Assembly (NCBI RefSeq): GCF_020829685.1
Contig: NZ_JAIVFR010000365.1
Location: 1-6,711, forward strand
DNA: 6,711 nucleotides
Source of the DNA: Nostoc sp. CHAB 5715
Lineage (GTDB): Bacteria; Cyanobacteriota; Cyanobacteriia; Cyanobacteriales; Nostocaceae
Direction of reading: 5' to 3'
Program-made: the position numbers and the translations under genes
The notes under the pieces: model-generated
What the model saw: only the letters and a program-made list of their open reading frames with translations
Databases searched by the model: none
Told to the model about the DNA's origin: nothing
In this document: one piece after another, positions 1 through 5,790 of the stretch
Layout: every line of letters begins with the position of its first letter
Position numbering within the stretch: the stretch's first letter is position 1

Positions 1-304
1 CCCCACCTGGCTATATAACCTTATCGGTAATCGGTCTGATGCCAAAACGCCGACGCTTGACTATTGTTTCTAAGGTTGGTAAATCAAGCTTGGCATCACG
101 CCCGATAATTTCGGCAACTTCTCGCGTATTTGCTTTAGACCATTTGCCTAATTTGTGGACTTCTTCAAGGACAATTTTTATTAGCTCAGGGTTCTCTTTC
201 ACGAAGCTACGTGCAGCTATCCAATAGCCTCCTTGGGTTGAAAGTCCTTTAGCATTACGAAGAATCCGAACTTTTTCCGTTCTCTGAAATATAGCCAGGT
301 GGGG
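1..304. repeat. 16-bp perfect inverted repeat (1-16 and 289-304)
   Basis: Bases 1-16 (ccccacctggctatat) are the exact reverse complement of 289-304 (atatagccaggtgggg). The match ends abruptly at 16/17 against 288/289, and the left arm runs to the window edge, so its true length is unknown. The right arm is ordinary coding sequence of the binding-protein gene (antisense of DPHLAI), whereas the left arm supplies that gene's early TAG stop. It looks like a junction where the sequence doubles back on itself, not a functional repeat. Confidence 0.85.
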
Positions 305-919
305 GTCACCTAGCACAGCTGCATCAATGCTCTTACGCGATAATGCTGCACGAGTTTCTGGTGCTATCAGATTGAGATGTTTGACATCTTTTAGCTCTAG
401 TCCTCCTTCTTGTAAAGCTTTAACCACAAAGTATTGACTAGCAGTAGCTCTTTGAAAGGCAATTCCCTTACCTTTTAAATCAGCTATAGTTTTGATGGGA
501 GAGTCTTCCGGTACTACGATCGCCGAACCTTCACCAGTACCCGGTATAGTATTAACAAGAAGAACAAAGGGAATACCAGTTGCTTGGGCAAATATGGGTG
601 GAGTTTCACCAACAGCACCGACATCCAAACTGCCCACATTTATTGCTTCTAAAAGCTGTGGCCCAGCTGTAAATTGCGCCCACTCCACTTGAATACCCAA
701 GGGATTCAACCGTTTCTCTAAAACTTGTCTACTTTTGGTGATATCCGCAGCAGTAAAATAACCAATTCTTAACACTTTTGTCTTAATGCCATTAGGAGCT
801 GCAACTGCTGCCTTTTCTCGTGTATCTGGTGCTTTACAACTTACTAAAGTTGTGGAGAGAGTAAATACTCCAGCTACTAATAAAATTAGAAAGTTGCGTT
901 TTCTAGATATTGCTACCAT
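11..919 (-). CDS. Sulfonate/nitrate/taurine-type ABC transporter substrate-binding lipoprotein, C-terminally truncated
   Basis: This is the periplasmic binding component of an SsuA/TauA-like importer, predicted to deliver aliphatic sulfonates or a similar organosulfur compound to a permease and ATPase not present here. The 302-residue product starts with a basic, hydrophobic signal peptide (residues 5-27) and a lipobox L25-V-S-C28, so it should be lipid-anchored. Family-typical blocks follow: VLRIGYF (49-55), the AGPQLLEAINVGSLDVG stretch (about 85-101) with GETPPIFAQATG after it, and GDPHLAIFQ (about 204-212), matching the usual 'DAW..WDPYLA' segment. It ends at ITDKVI, where homologues normally continue about 30 residues (typically -AEQQ..ADTFY.LG.IP), so the C-terminus is missing. 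The TAG stop (11-13) lies in bases 1-16, which are an inverted copy of 289-304 in this same gene; the stop may therefore be artefactual. The ATG start at 917-919 is chosen because it precedes the signal peptide; its ribosome-binding site is weak. A palindromic operator lies about 135 bases upstream. Family assignment is firm; exact substrate is not. Confidence 0.88.
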   Translation of the reverse strand: MVAISRKRNFLILLVAGVFTLSTTLVSCKAPDTREKAAVAAPNGIKTKVLRIGYFTAADITKSRQVLEKRLNPLGIQVEWAQFTAGPQLLEAINVGSLDVGAVGETPPIFAQATGIPFVLLVNTIPGTGEGSAIVVPEDSPIKTIADLKGKGIAFQRATASQYFVVKALQEGGLELKDVKHLNLIAPETRAALSRKSIDAAVLGDPHLAIFQRTEKVRILRNAKGLSTQGGYWIAARSFVKENPELIKIVLEEVHKLGKWSKANTREVAEIIGRDAKLDLPTLETIVKRRRFGIRPITDKVI

Positions 920-1052
920 GATGTATTACCAATTTTCTGGGGTTTAAAATACAGGCTTTAATTAAAAAACTGATTTTGGAATGATGTAAAAGTTGAAGAT
1001 GGGAAATTTTTTATTTTGCGGTTAGACTCTGTTTACTAACTCTCTCATCGAA

Positions 1053-1090
1053 ACAATCTACTGTAAATCGACCGATTTACAGTAGATTGT
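1053..1090. promoter_or_regulatory. Perfect 18-bp-arm palindrome, putative operator/promoter of the binding-protein gene
   Basis: Arms 1053-1070 and 1073-1090 are perfect reverse complements around the dinucleotide AC. The inner 26 bp (1059-1084) fit TAC-N2-TAAATC-N4-GATTTA-N2-GTA, the pattern also found at 5541-5566 upstream of the SfnG-like operon. Read on the minus strand, a -10-like TAGATT (1055-1060) begins in the last bases of the palindrome, at the same offset as TATGAT in the other site, which would give a leader of roughly 130 bases to the ATG at 919. No T-run follows on the minus strand and the arms are AT-rich, so an operator is preferred over a terminator for the upstream monooxygenase gene, although a dual role cannot be excluded. 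The regulator is unknown. Confidence 0.65.
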
Positions 1091-1194
1091 GATAGCACGG
1101 ACTTTACCACAAGCTAATTTAAAAATCAAGCAGCGAGGATGACGGTGCTATTGATGCAAGTGGTAAAAAGAAAGAAACAATAGGTGTGATACTA

Positions 1195-1202
1195 GCGATC
1201 GC
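1195..1202. repeat. HIP1 octamer GCGATCGC
   Basis: This exact GCGATCGC palindrome lies just beyond the stop codon of the NtaA-like gene. HIP1 is strongly over-represented in many cyanobacterial genomes and supports the taxonomic guess; it has no gene-specific meaning here. Confidence 0.8.
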
Positions 1203-1205
1203 AGT

Positions 1206-2543
1206 TTACACCAGACTGGTTTGGAAGAAGCGATTAGCAGGGCGTGCCAGACCGAGATTTTCACGCAGCGTTGTACCCTCATACTCTTTGCGGAAAATCT
1301 TACGGCGTTGGAGTTCTGGCACAACCTTGTCAACGAAATCGTTCAACCCTTCAGGAAGATAAGGGAACATGATGTTGAAGCCGTCAGAGCCTTCCTCAAA
1401 CAGCCATTTTTCCATCTCATCGGCGATGGTTTGGGGTGTGCCCACAAAAGCCAACCCGCCGTAACTGCCAATGCGTTGCGCCAGTTGTCGAATAGTCAAG
1501 TTCTCACGTTGCGCTAAGGCTATTACTCTTTCTCGTGAAGAGTGACCAGCGTTAGTCAGTGGGATTTCTGGCAAGGGGCCATCGGGATCAAAACCCGAAA
1601 CGTCGTAGCCAATAGCACTATTAAGGCTAGCGATTCCACTGTCATAATGTACTAGGCTGTCCAAATAAACACGCTTGGCCTGTGCCTCGGCGACGGTTTC
1701 CCCCACAACCACTAAAGCCCCTGGAAGGATTTTTATACTGTCTGGGTCGCGTCCCTTCGCCTGCGCCCGTCCCTTAATGTCTGCAAATAAAGCTTTGCCA
1801 GCTTCCAGATTACCAGCAGGTGCAAACACAGCCTCCGCGGTTTCGGCAGCTAATTGCCGTCCGGCTTCGGATGCGCCTGCCTGAACGATTACCGGCCAGC
1901 CTTGGACAGGTCTGGCGATGTTCAATGGTCCTCGCACCGAGAGATATTTTGCCTTATGATTCAGAACGTGAAGCTTTGCAGGGTCGAAATAAATCCCTGC
2001 TTCCACGTCCCGAATAAACGCATCGTCAGCAAAGGAATCCCAAAGACCCGTGACGACATCATAAAATTCTCTAGCCCGCCGATAGCGTTCGTCATGCTCT
2101 ATCTCTTCTTCTAATCCGAAGTTGAGTGCTGCGTCTGGATTGGCTGTGGTGACGATGTTCCAGCCAGCGCGACCCTCACTGATATGGTCGAGAGAAGCGA
2201 AGCGGCGAGCGATGTGGTAAGGCGCGTCATAAGTTGTAGAAGCAGTAGCTACTAGACCGATGTGTTCGGTGACGGTAGCAAGAGCAGAAAGCAGGGTGAA
2301 TGGCTCAAATGAGGTGACAGTATGACTGCGTTTCAGGGCGTTAATTGGCATATTCAGCACTGCTAAGTGATCCGCCATGAAGAATGCGTCAAATTTGCCT
2401 TGCTCTAATTTTTGGATGAATTTTTTCAGTGCTGGGAAGTTAAAATTAGCATCAGGTATAGCCCCAGGATAGCGCCAAGCGCCTGTATGTATGCTTACCG
2501 GACGCATGAAAGCACCAAGTTTTAATTGCTTTGATCCGCTCAT
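1206..2543 (-). CDS. NtaA/SnaA/DszA-family FMNH2-dependent monooxygenase (LLM class)
   Basis: This is a flavin-dependent monooxygenase of the bacterial luciferase-like superfamily, NtaA/SnaA/DszA branch, whose characterised members oxidise nitrilotriacetate/EDTA, pristinamycin precursors or dibenzothiophene sulfone using FMNH2 and O2. The 445 residues match the family's usual size and appear full length. Visible family marks are F-D-A-F-F-M-A-D-H (51-59), the long barrel segment TYDAPYHIARRFASLDHISEG (about 104-124), GRAGWNIVTT (124-133), HDERYRRAREF (150-160), PVIVQAGASEAGRQLAA (217-233) and GTPQTIADEMEKW (368-380). The ATG at 2541-2543 has a strong GGAGGG ribosome-binding site three bases upstream. 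Context with a sulfonate-type binding protein and an SfnG-like enzyme suggests an organosulfur substrate, but the family is too varied to name one. No flavin reductase partner is visible. The gene is GC-richer than the others (32 of 60 G+C in 1381-1440, against 15 of 60 in 6421-6480), consistent with separate acquisition. It is preceded by a 199-base gap, so it probably has its own promoter. Confidence 0.93.
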   Translation of the reverse strand: MSGSKQLKLGAFMRPVSIHTGAWRYPGAIPDANFNFPALKKFIQKLEQGKFDAFFMADHLAVLNMPINALKRSHTVTSFEPFTLLSALATVTEHIGLVATASTTYDAPYHIARRFASLDHISEGRAGWNIVTTANPDAALNFGLEEEIEHDERYRRAREFYDVVTGLWDSFADDAFIRDVEAGIYFDPAKLHVLNHKAKYLSVRGPLNIARPVQGWPVIVQAGASEAGRQLAAETAEAVFAPAGNLEAGKALFADIKGRAQAKGRDPDSIKILPGALVVVGETVAEAQAKRVYLDSLVHYDSGIASLNSAIGYDVSGFDPDGPLPEIPLTNAGHSSRERVIALAQRENLTIRQLAQRIGSYGGLAFVGTPQTIADEMEKWLFEEGSDGFNIMFPYLPEGLNDFVDKVVPELQRRKIFRKEYEGTTLRENLGLARPANRFFQTSLV

Positions 2544-2629
2544 TATCCCTCCGTATCATAATCTTAAATGCGCTACTCTCACCTAGTGACTAAATCGATG
2601 AGAGACATAGATGATTAATTTGTAGAAAT

Positions 2630-2650
2630 AATTCACGTTTAATGTGAATT
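2630..2650. repeat. Short inverted repeat upstream of the NtaA-like gene
   Basis: Arms AATTCAC (2630-2636) and GTGAATT (2644-2650) are perfect complements around a 7-base spacer, 87 bases or more upstream of the monooxygenase ATG. A further AATTCACAT copy occurs at about 2740. It could be an operator for the 1206-2543 gene, but it differs from the TAAATC-type palindromes of the other two promoters. With 7-bp AT-rich arms it could also be chance. Confidence 0.3.
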
Positions 2651-2742
2651 AAGTGTTGAAACCTTTGTAATTGCGTTGATAATTCCAAAACTATGATTTT
2701 GGACAATCTCAAAACCCTTGCGATACAAGAGACGTTTTTAAT

Positions 2743-2931
2743 TCACATCAGGCGTAATTCGTAATTAAAAAACTGAATCTTTTCTAAACTTCCTTGCGCT
2801 TTAACAATATTTAGTAACGCCATCCCTTTTTGATGTCCTATTTTCAACACTGTTAGCTTGGGTACTTGGGGTTTTTGTGCAGATGCATCAGCTATTCCAC
2901 ATCTTGAAAGTAAGAATCGAGGTGTCACCAC
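2743..2931 (-). pseudogene. Remnant of a sulfonate-type ABC substrate-binding protein
   Basis: The 62-codon frame reads KLTVLKIGHQKGMALLNIVK then AQGSLEK (residues 25-51), which is recognisably the first mature strand and helix of SsuA-type binding proteins (family pattern: LRIGYQK...LLN.LKA.G.LEKRL). After SLEK the match stops and the frame runs through IQFFNYELRLM into a TGA within an AT-rich segment containing 'attacgaattacg', an intergenic-repeat-like sequence. Roughly 250 C-terminal residues expected for the family are absent, and no continuation is found in the following 199 bases. The N-terminus is also poor: the start would be GTG (2929-2931) overlapping the acetyltransferase stop, and there is no convincing hydrophobic signal segment or lipobox (FLLSRCG has Arg before Cys). 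Its position behind the acetyltransferase suggests that the ancestral operon ended with its own binding protein, since lost by deletion. Expression of the stub as a functional product is unlikely. Confidence 0.7.
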
Positions 2932-3473
2932 GGTAAACCGCAGAGGTCAATACTTCCCTTTTGTGGAGCTTTGTCAGTTATAGGTAACACCATCGTTTTA
3001 TTAAGTGTGAAAGAAACTGTACCACCTGGTTGCTCAACTAAAAGAGTTCCATTGAATGCCTGCCATCCAAGATGGGTATAAAAAAATACTAAATTATTAC
3101 GACATACGAGTAGCGCGAAAGCAATATCGTTTTCATCAAAAAATACTGCTGCACGACGAATAGCAATAGTTGCATAACCTTGTCCTCGTACTTCTGGACT
3201 GGTCATGACACCACCAATACCTCCAATACGGGTTAATACACCGTCTAACTTTGCCTCACGGATCACAATCCCTATATGTGAGACTAATCGTTTTTCGTCC
3301 CACACCAATAAACGCCATTGCGGTAAACACCATGTAACATGTCTTACCGGACGAGTATCGATGACTTCCGGCGGATAAACTGCTGCCACAAGTATACGCA
3401 AAGCTTCCTTGTCGTCTGGAGTTAAGTCACTAGCAGGTTTCAAATCGAAACTCAAAGAACTACTGTTGCTCAT
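2925..3473 (-). CDS. GNAT-family N-acetyltransferase
   Basis: The 182-residue product has a GNAT fold signature. The acetyl-CoA-binding motif A is VRGQGYA (95-101; R96-x-x-G99-x-A101), preceded by the strand GGIGGVMTSPEVRG (84-97) and followed by a helix. The later strand and turn FALLVCRNNLVFFYTHLGW (119-137) is the usual motif B region with its Tyr/Gly. The protein ends in IDLCGLPW, loosely recalling the C-terminal C-D-W/GxxW end of AAC(2')-type acetyltransferases, but this is too slight to assign an antibiotic substrate. The ATG (3471-3473) shares one base with the TGA of the diiron gene (TGATG), indicating translational coupling and a joint role. The stop overlaps the degenerate binding-protein frame downstream. 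The acceptor amine is unknown; an intermediate or product of the neighbouring monooxygenases is a reasonable guess from context only. Confidence 0.85.
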   Translation of the reverse strand: MSNSSSLSFDLKPASDLTPDDKEALRILVAAVYPPEVIDTRPVRHVTWCLPQWRLLVWDEKRLVSHIGIVIREAKLDGVLTRIGGIGGVMTSPEVRGQGYATIAIRRAAVFFDENDIAFALLVCRNNLVFFYTHLGWQAFNGTLLVEQPGGTVSFTLNKTMVLPITDKAPQKGSIDLCGLPW

Positions 3474-4288
3474 CAGTCTTTAACACTCACAAGTCGGGGC
3501 AGTTTAGATACAGGAATATCCAAGAAATAAGATAAAACTTCTCGCCGCCAAGCGTCATAAAGTACTGGCAAATCATCAATTTCAATACCAATAGCTTTGT
3601 GGCTCAAATGCCAATGCTCCCAAAGATAGGGATTACGACGGCGTTGACCTTCTTCATCTGCTTCTAGAACTTGGGCGATTAAATCCTTTTTCTCTGTTGG
3701 CGAAGCTCGATCAAATTTACGTTGCCACCAATCTACAACTCCCAGACGATGTGCTGCTTCATCTGGCAAGATTCTTTCTGCCGCAAACTTAGCTGAGTCT
3801 GGGTCATTGATTTTGCTGGTACGACTATTGATGAATAGCAAAGCCACAATATGAAGTTCATAGTGCAACTCAAATGCTAGAAAGCCTTGCCAATTACGAA
3901 TGGGTAAATCACCCATATAATCCCAATGCTTTTGTACTTGCTTTTGAATATCTTCAATTGGGTTGCGTCCTGATATTGCCTGCGCTCTTAAACGAGTATT
4001 CTCAGCGTGTGCGCCGTCATCCCCTATTTGTCTGCTCAAAAATAGTTGTAATTCTAGGTCAGCAAAGGAGTCAATTATCTTAGCGCAGACTTGCACAATA
4101 AACAGGTCATGGGCTGCACCAGCAACACGAAAATTATAGAAATTTTCTTTTTCTTCATCAGTTTGCGGTGGTCTTGGTTCTTCTAGCCGCTTTTTTGGCA
4201 AGTGAGGGGCGTATCGTTCGAGCAGTTTGTCAAAAATTTCCAGTTCTAAATCAGTAGTCCAAGTTGGACGAGTAAGTATTGTAGTCAT
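3473..4288 (-). CDS. Ferritin-like putative diiron oxygenase/oxidoreductase of unknown substrate
   Basis: The 271-residue, largely helical protein has no signal peptide and no membrane segment, so it should be cytoplasmic. Candidate metal ligands are spaced as in four-helix ferritin-like proteins: H60/D61 in a first helix, D91-x-x-H94 (DDGAH) in a second, E140 or E144 (FELHYELH) in a third, and E177-x-x-H180 (DEAAH) in a fourth. The paired D/ExxH motifs are the main reason for calling it diiron, comparable to PaaA, MiaE or other ferritin-like oxygenases, though I do not recognise the subfamily. A His/Trp/Glu-rich segment (YLWEHWHLSH, 221-230) may extend the active-site region. The ATG at 4286-4288 has a good AAGGA site five bases upstream. 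It lies 116 bases downstream of the SfnG-like gene and overlaps the acetyltransferase by one base. An oxidative step in organosulfur use is inferred from neighbours; the sequence alone does not show the reaction. Confidence 0.7.
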   Translation of the reverse strand: MTTILTRPTWTTDLELEIFDKLLERYAPHLPKKRLEEPRPPQTDEEKENFYNFRVAGAAHDLFIVQVCAKIIDSFADLELQLFLSRQIGDDGAHAENTRLRAQAISGRNPIEDIQKQVQKHWDYMGDLPIRNWQGFLAFELHYELHIVALLFINSRTSKINDPDSAKFAAERILPDEAAHRLGVVDWWQRKFDRASPTEKKDLIAQVLEADEEGQRRRNPYLWEHWHLSHKAIGIEIDDLPVLYDAWRREVLSYFLDIPVSKLPRLVSVKD

Positions 4289-4404
4289 AAGTTTCCTTTA
4301 TAAATGGCAATTGGGAAGTAATGTTAGCACTAGCCTCTAATACCAATTCTCCAAAATTAGGCAACAGATACAAATCACGAAAGTCCTGCTGCATCTTACG
4401 TTTC

Positions 4405-5481
4405 TTAATTGCGAATTGCGAATTGCGAATTGCGAATTGCTATTAATGCCTGGACTCGTGGCATGATTTCCGCAGAAAAACGCTCCATTTCTGTGGCAAA
4501 GGGCTGAAATTGCAGCATGAAAGTACCAATTCCTACTTTGGTAAATTCAGCAATCCGCTGGGCTACAGTTTCGTAGCTACCAACTAATCCTGCTGCTGTA
4601 CCGCCATTGCTTCCCACACCAGGGTACTTTGCCATGTTTTTGAACATGACTACTTCTGAATCTACTCCTTTAAGTAATTCTGAGCGATCGTCTTGTGCTA
4701 ATACCATCGCTCTGAGGTTTTGATATTCCGCTTGTGCTTCTTCGTCTGTTGGTCGAGTAATGACAAAGGCTGACATAGCAAAACCCAGAGGTTGAGAGCG
4801 AGACTTAGTTTTTTGAGCAACTTGAGCAATGGTTTCGCGGATGACTTCAATCGGACGACCATTGAGGAAAAATGTATGGGCTTCTTTTGCGGCTAGTTCT
4901 TGGGCTGGTTCTGACTCTCCCCCTACATATACACGCGGATGTGGTTTGGCTATAGGTGGAGGATTGAGCTTCAAATCATTGATCTGAAAATAGTCACCCT
5001 GAAAGTTGACTTTTTCTCCACTCCATAGGGCTTTTACGACCCTAATCCATTCATCCGAATAACGATAACGCTCATCGTGGGTAAGGAAATTTATTCCTGG
5101 TTTTTCCATTTCTGGCTTGAACCAGGCACTTACTAAGTTAATAGAAAAACGTCCACCACTGATTGCATCAATACCTAAGGCCATCTTTGCTAAGACGGCG
5201 GGATGAAACAGTAATGGCTTAACAGCTGCAATAATCTCGATAGAGTTTGTTGCTTCTGCAAGTGCTGCTGCTGCTGTCCAGGTTTCTAGCTGGTCAAGTT
5301 CTTGGTTTCTGGGATTGATGATATGTTGTGCTATTAAAGTTGTGGTAAACCCGCATCTTTCAGCCAATTGGATTAAATTCTTGGCTCGTGAGTAACTAGC
5401 ATCACGAGGTTCAAGAGGATGGTTCGTCACGCCGCAGTTGCCGTAAACAGGAATCCAAATCCCATAGCGTGGTTCAGACAT
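4405..5481 (-). CDS. SfnG/SsuD-like FMNH2-dependent alkyl sulfone/sulfonate monooxygenase
   Basis: This luciferase-like monooxygenase most resembles dimethyl-sulfone monooxygenase SfnG and, more distantly, alkanesulfonate monooxygenase SsuD. Such enzymes use FMNH2 and O2 to release sulfinate or sulfite from organosulfur compounds. Visible marks in the 358 residues are the N-terminal strand YGIWIPVYGN (6-15), AAVKPLLFHPAVLAKM (85-100), ISGGRFSINLVSAWFK (107-122, with the SfnG-typical W-F-K in place of the SsuD V-T-G-G-D), HDERYRYSDEW (135-145), PRVYVGGESEPAQELAAKEA (182-201) and LVGSYETVAQRIAEF (299-313). Length agrees with the family. The last 12 residues (IAIRNSQFAIRN) come almost wholly from a tandem heptamer repeat at 4407-4440 and are probably a recent extension. 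The ATG at 5479-5481 has only a weak AGAAAG ribosome-binding site, but the frame's homology begins directly after it. A palindromic operator/promoter lies about 60 bases upstream. A flavin reductase must come from elsewhere. Specific substrate is unproven. Confidence 0.9.
   Translation of the reverse strand: MSEPRYGIWIPVYGNCGVTNHPLEPRDASYSRAKNLIQLAERCGFTTTLIAQHIINPRNQELDQLETWTAAAALAEATNSIEIIAAVKPLLFHPAVLAKMALGIDAISGGRFSINLVSAWFKPEMEKPGINFLTHDERYRYSDEWIRVVKALWSGEKVNFQGDYFQINDLKLNPPPIAKPHPRVYVGGESEPAQELAAKEAHTFFLNGRPIEVIRETIAQVAQKTKSRSQPLGFAMSAFVITRPTDEEAQAEYQNLRAMVLAQDDRSELLKGVDSEVVMFKNMAKYPGVGSNGGTAAGLVGSYETVAQRIAEFTKVGIGTFMLQFQPFATEMERFSAEIMPRVQALIAIRNSQFAIRN
4407..4440. repeat. Tandem heptanucleotide repeat (AATTGCG, nearly five copies)
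   Basis: Four complete AATTGCG units (4407-4413, 4414-4420, 4421-4427, 4428-4434) are followed by AATTGC (4435-4440). Short tandem heptamers are a known class of repeat in heterocystous cyanobacteria. Here the array overlaps the 3' end of the SfnG-like gene instead of lying between genes. Because 7 is not a multiple of 3, each unit shifts the reading frame, and the stop falls right at the array's edge. Confidence 0.85.
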
Positions 5482-5790
5482 AGCTTTCTAGAACCTTTGT
5501 AGTCGGTACTAAAACTTTATTTTTGCACCTAGAATAATCATACGTTAAATCGGTAGATTTACCGTATAATACTATGAGATTTGCATAGATGAGGATAAAA
5601 AACAAGGGGGTATTTGGATTCTGTGGTTGGGGACAGGGAACTTGAGGAAAGGAGAATAATTAATGAACTAATGAGACAAATACATCTAGCCCAACATCAA
5701 GATGGTCAATTACAGCAGATTGTGAGGACACAACAATGTTGTTTTCCTACCTATATACTTCATTTACTTGCAATAAGCTGTAAGTATAAG
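5482..5790. other. Gene-poor stretch between the SfnG-like operon and the MFS gene
   Basis: Besides the operator at 5537-5570, this 309-base region holds a segment near 5625-5643 (ggggacagggaac) resembling common Nostocales intergenic repeats. It also holds a plus-strand AAAGGAG (5648-5654) eight bases before an ATG whose frame closes after two codons (ATG AAC TAA), with a second ATG at 5671. The plus-strand frame from TTG 5614 to 5835 (73 codons) runs into the 3' end of the convergent MFS gene, matches no family I know, and is not called as a gene. No convincing intrinsic terminator for the MFS gene was seen. Confidence 0.5.
5537..5570. promoter_or_regulatory. Palindromic operator overlapping the putative promoter of the SfnG-like operon
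   Basis: Arms 5540-5551 and 5556-5567 are complementary at 11 of 12 positions around GGTA. The 26-bp core (5541-5566) fits TAC-N2-TAAATC-N4-GATTTA-N2-GTA, and its reverse complement agrees with the site at 1059-1084 at 22 of 26 positions. On the minus strand, TATGAT (5537-5542) is a good -10 placed at the palindrome's edge, giving a leader of about 50 bases. No TTGACA-like -35 is seen, so the palindrome would occupy the -35/-10 region. A perfect TATAAT on the plus strand (5565-5570) suggests that a divergent promoter is also possible. The placement would suit a repressor or a -35-overlapping activator responding to sulfur supply or substrate; the protein is unidentified. Confidence 0.65.

Noticed and set aside
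39..692. Plus-strand frames opposite the binding-protein gene
   Set aside because: They are antisense to a clear lipoprotein coding frame and lack recognisable protein features.
1053..1090. Rho-independent terminator for the NtaA-like gene
   Set aside because: The hairpin is AT-rich and not followed by a T-run on the minus strand; the match to the second palindrome and the -10 position favour an operator.
1221..2114. Several plus-strand open frames opposite the NtaA-like gene
   Set aside because: They are antisense shadows of a well-supported coding frame with no family resemblance of their own.
2583..2608. A third copy of the TAAATC palindrome upstream of the NtaA-like gene
   Set aside because: Only the TAAATC half is present (2591-2596); the other arm and the outer TAC/GTA bases do not match.
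2925..3473. Aminoglycoside 2'-N-acetyltransferase resistance gene
   Set aside because: Only a loose C-terminal resemblance (LCGLPW) supports it; the rest is generic GNAT and the context is metabolic.
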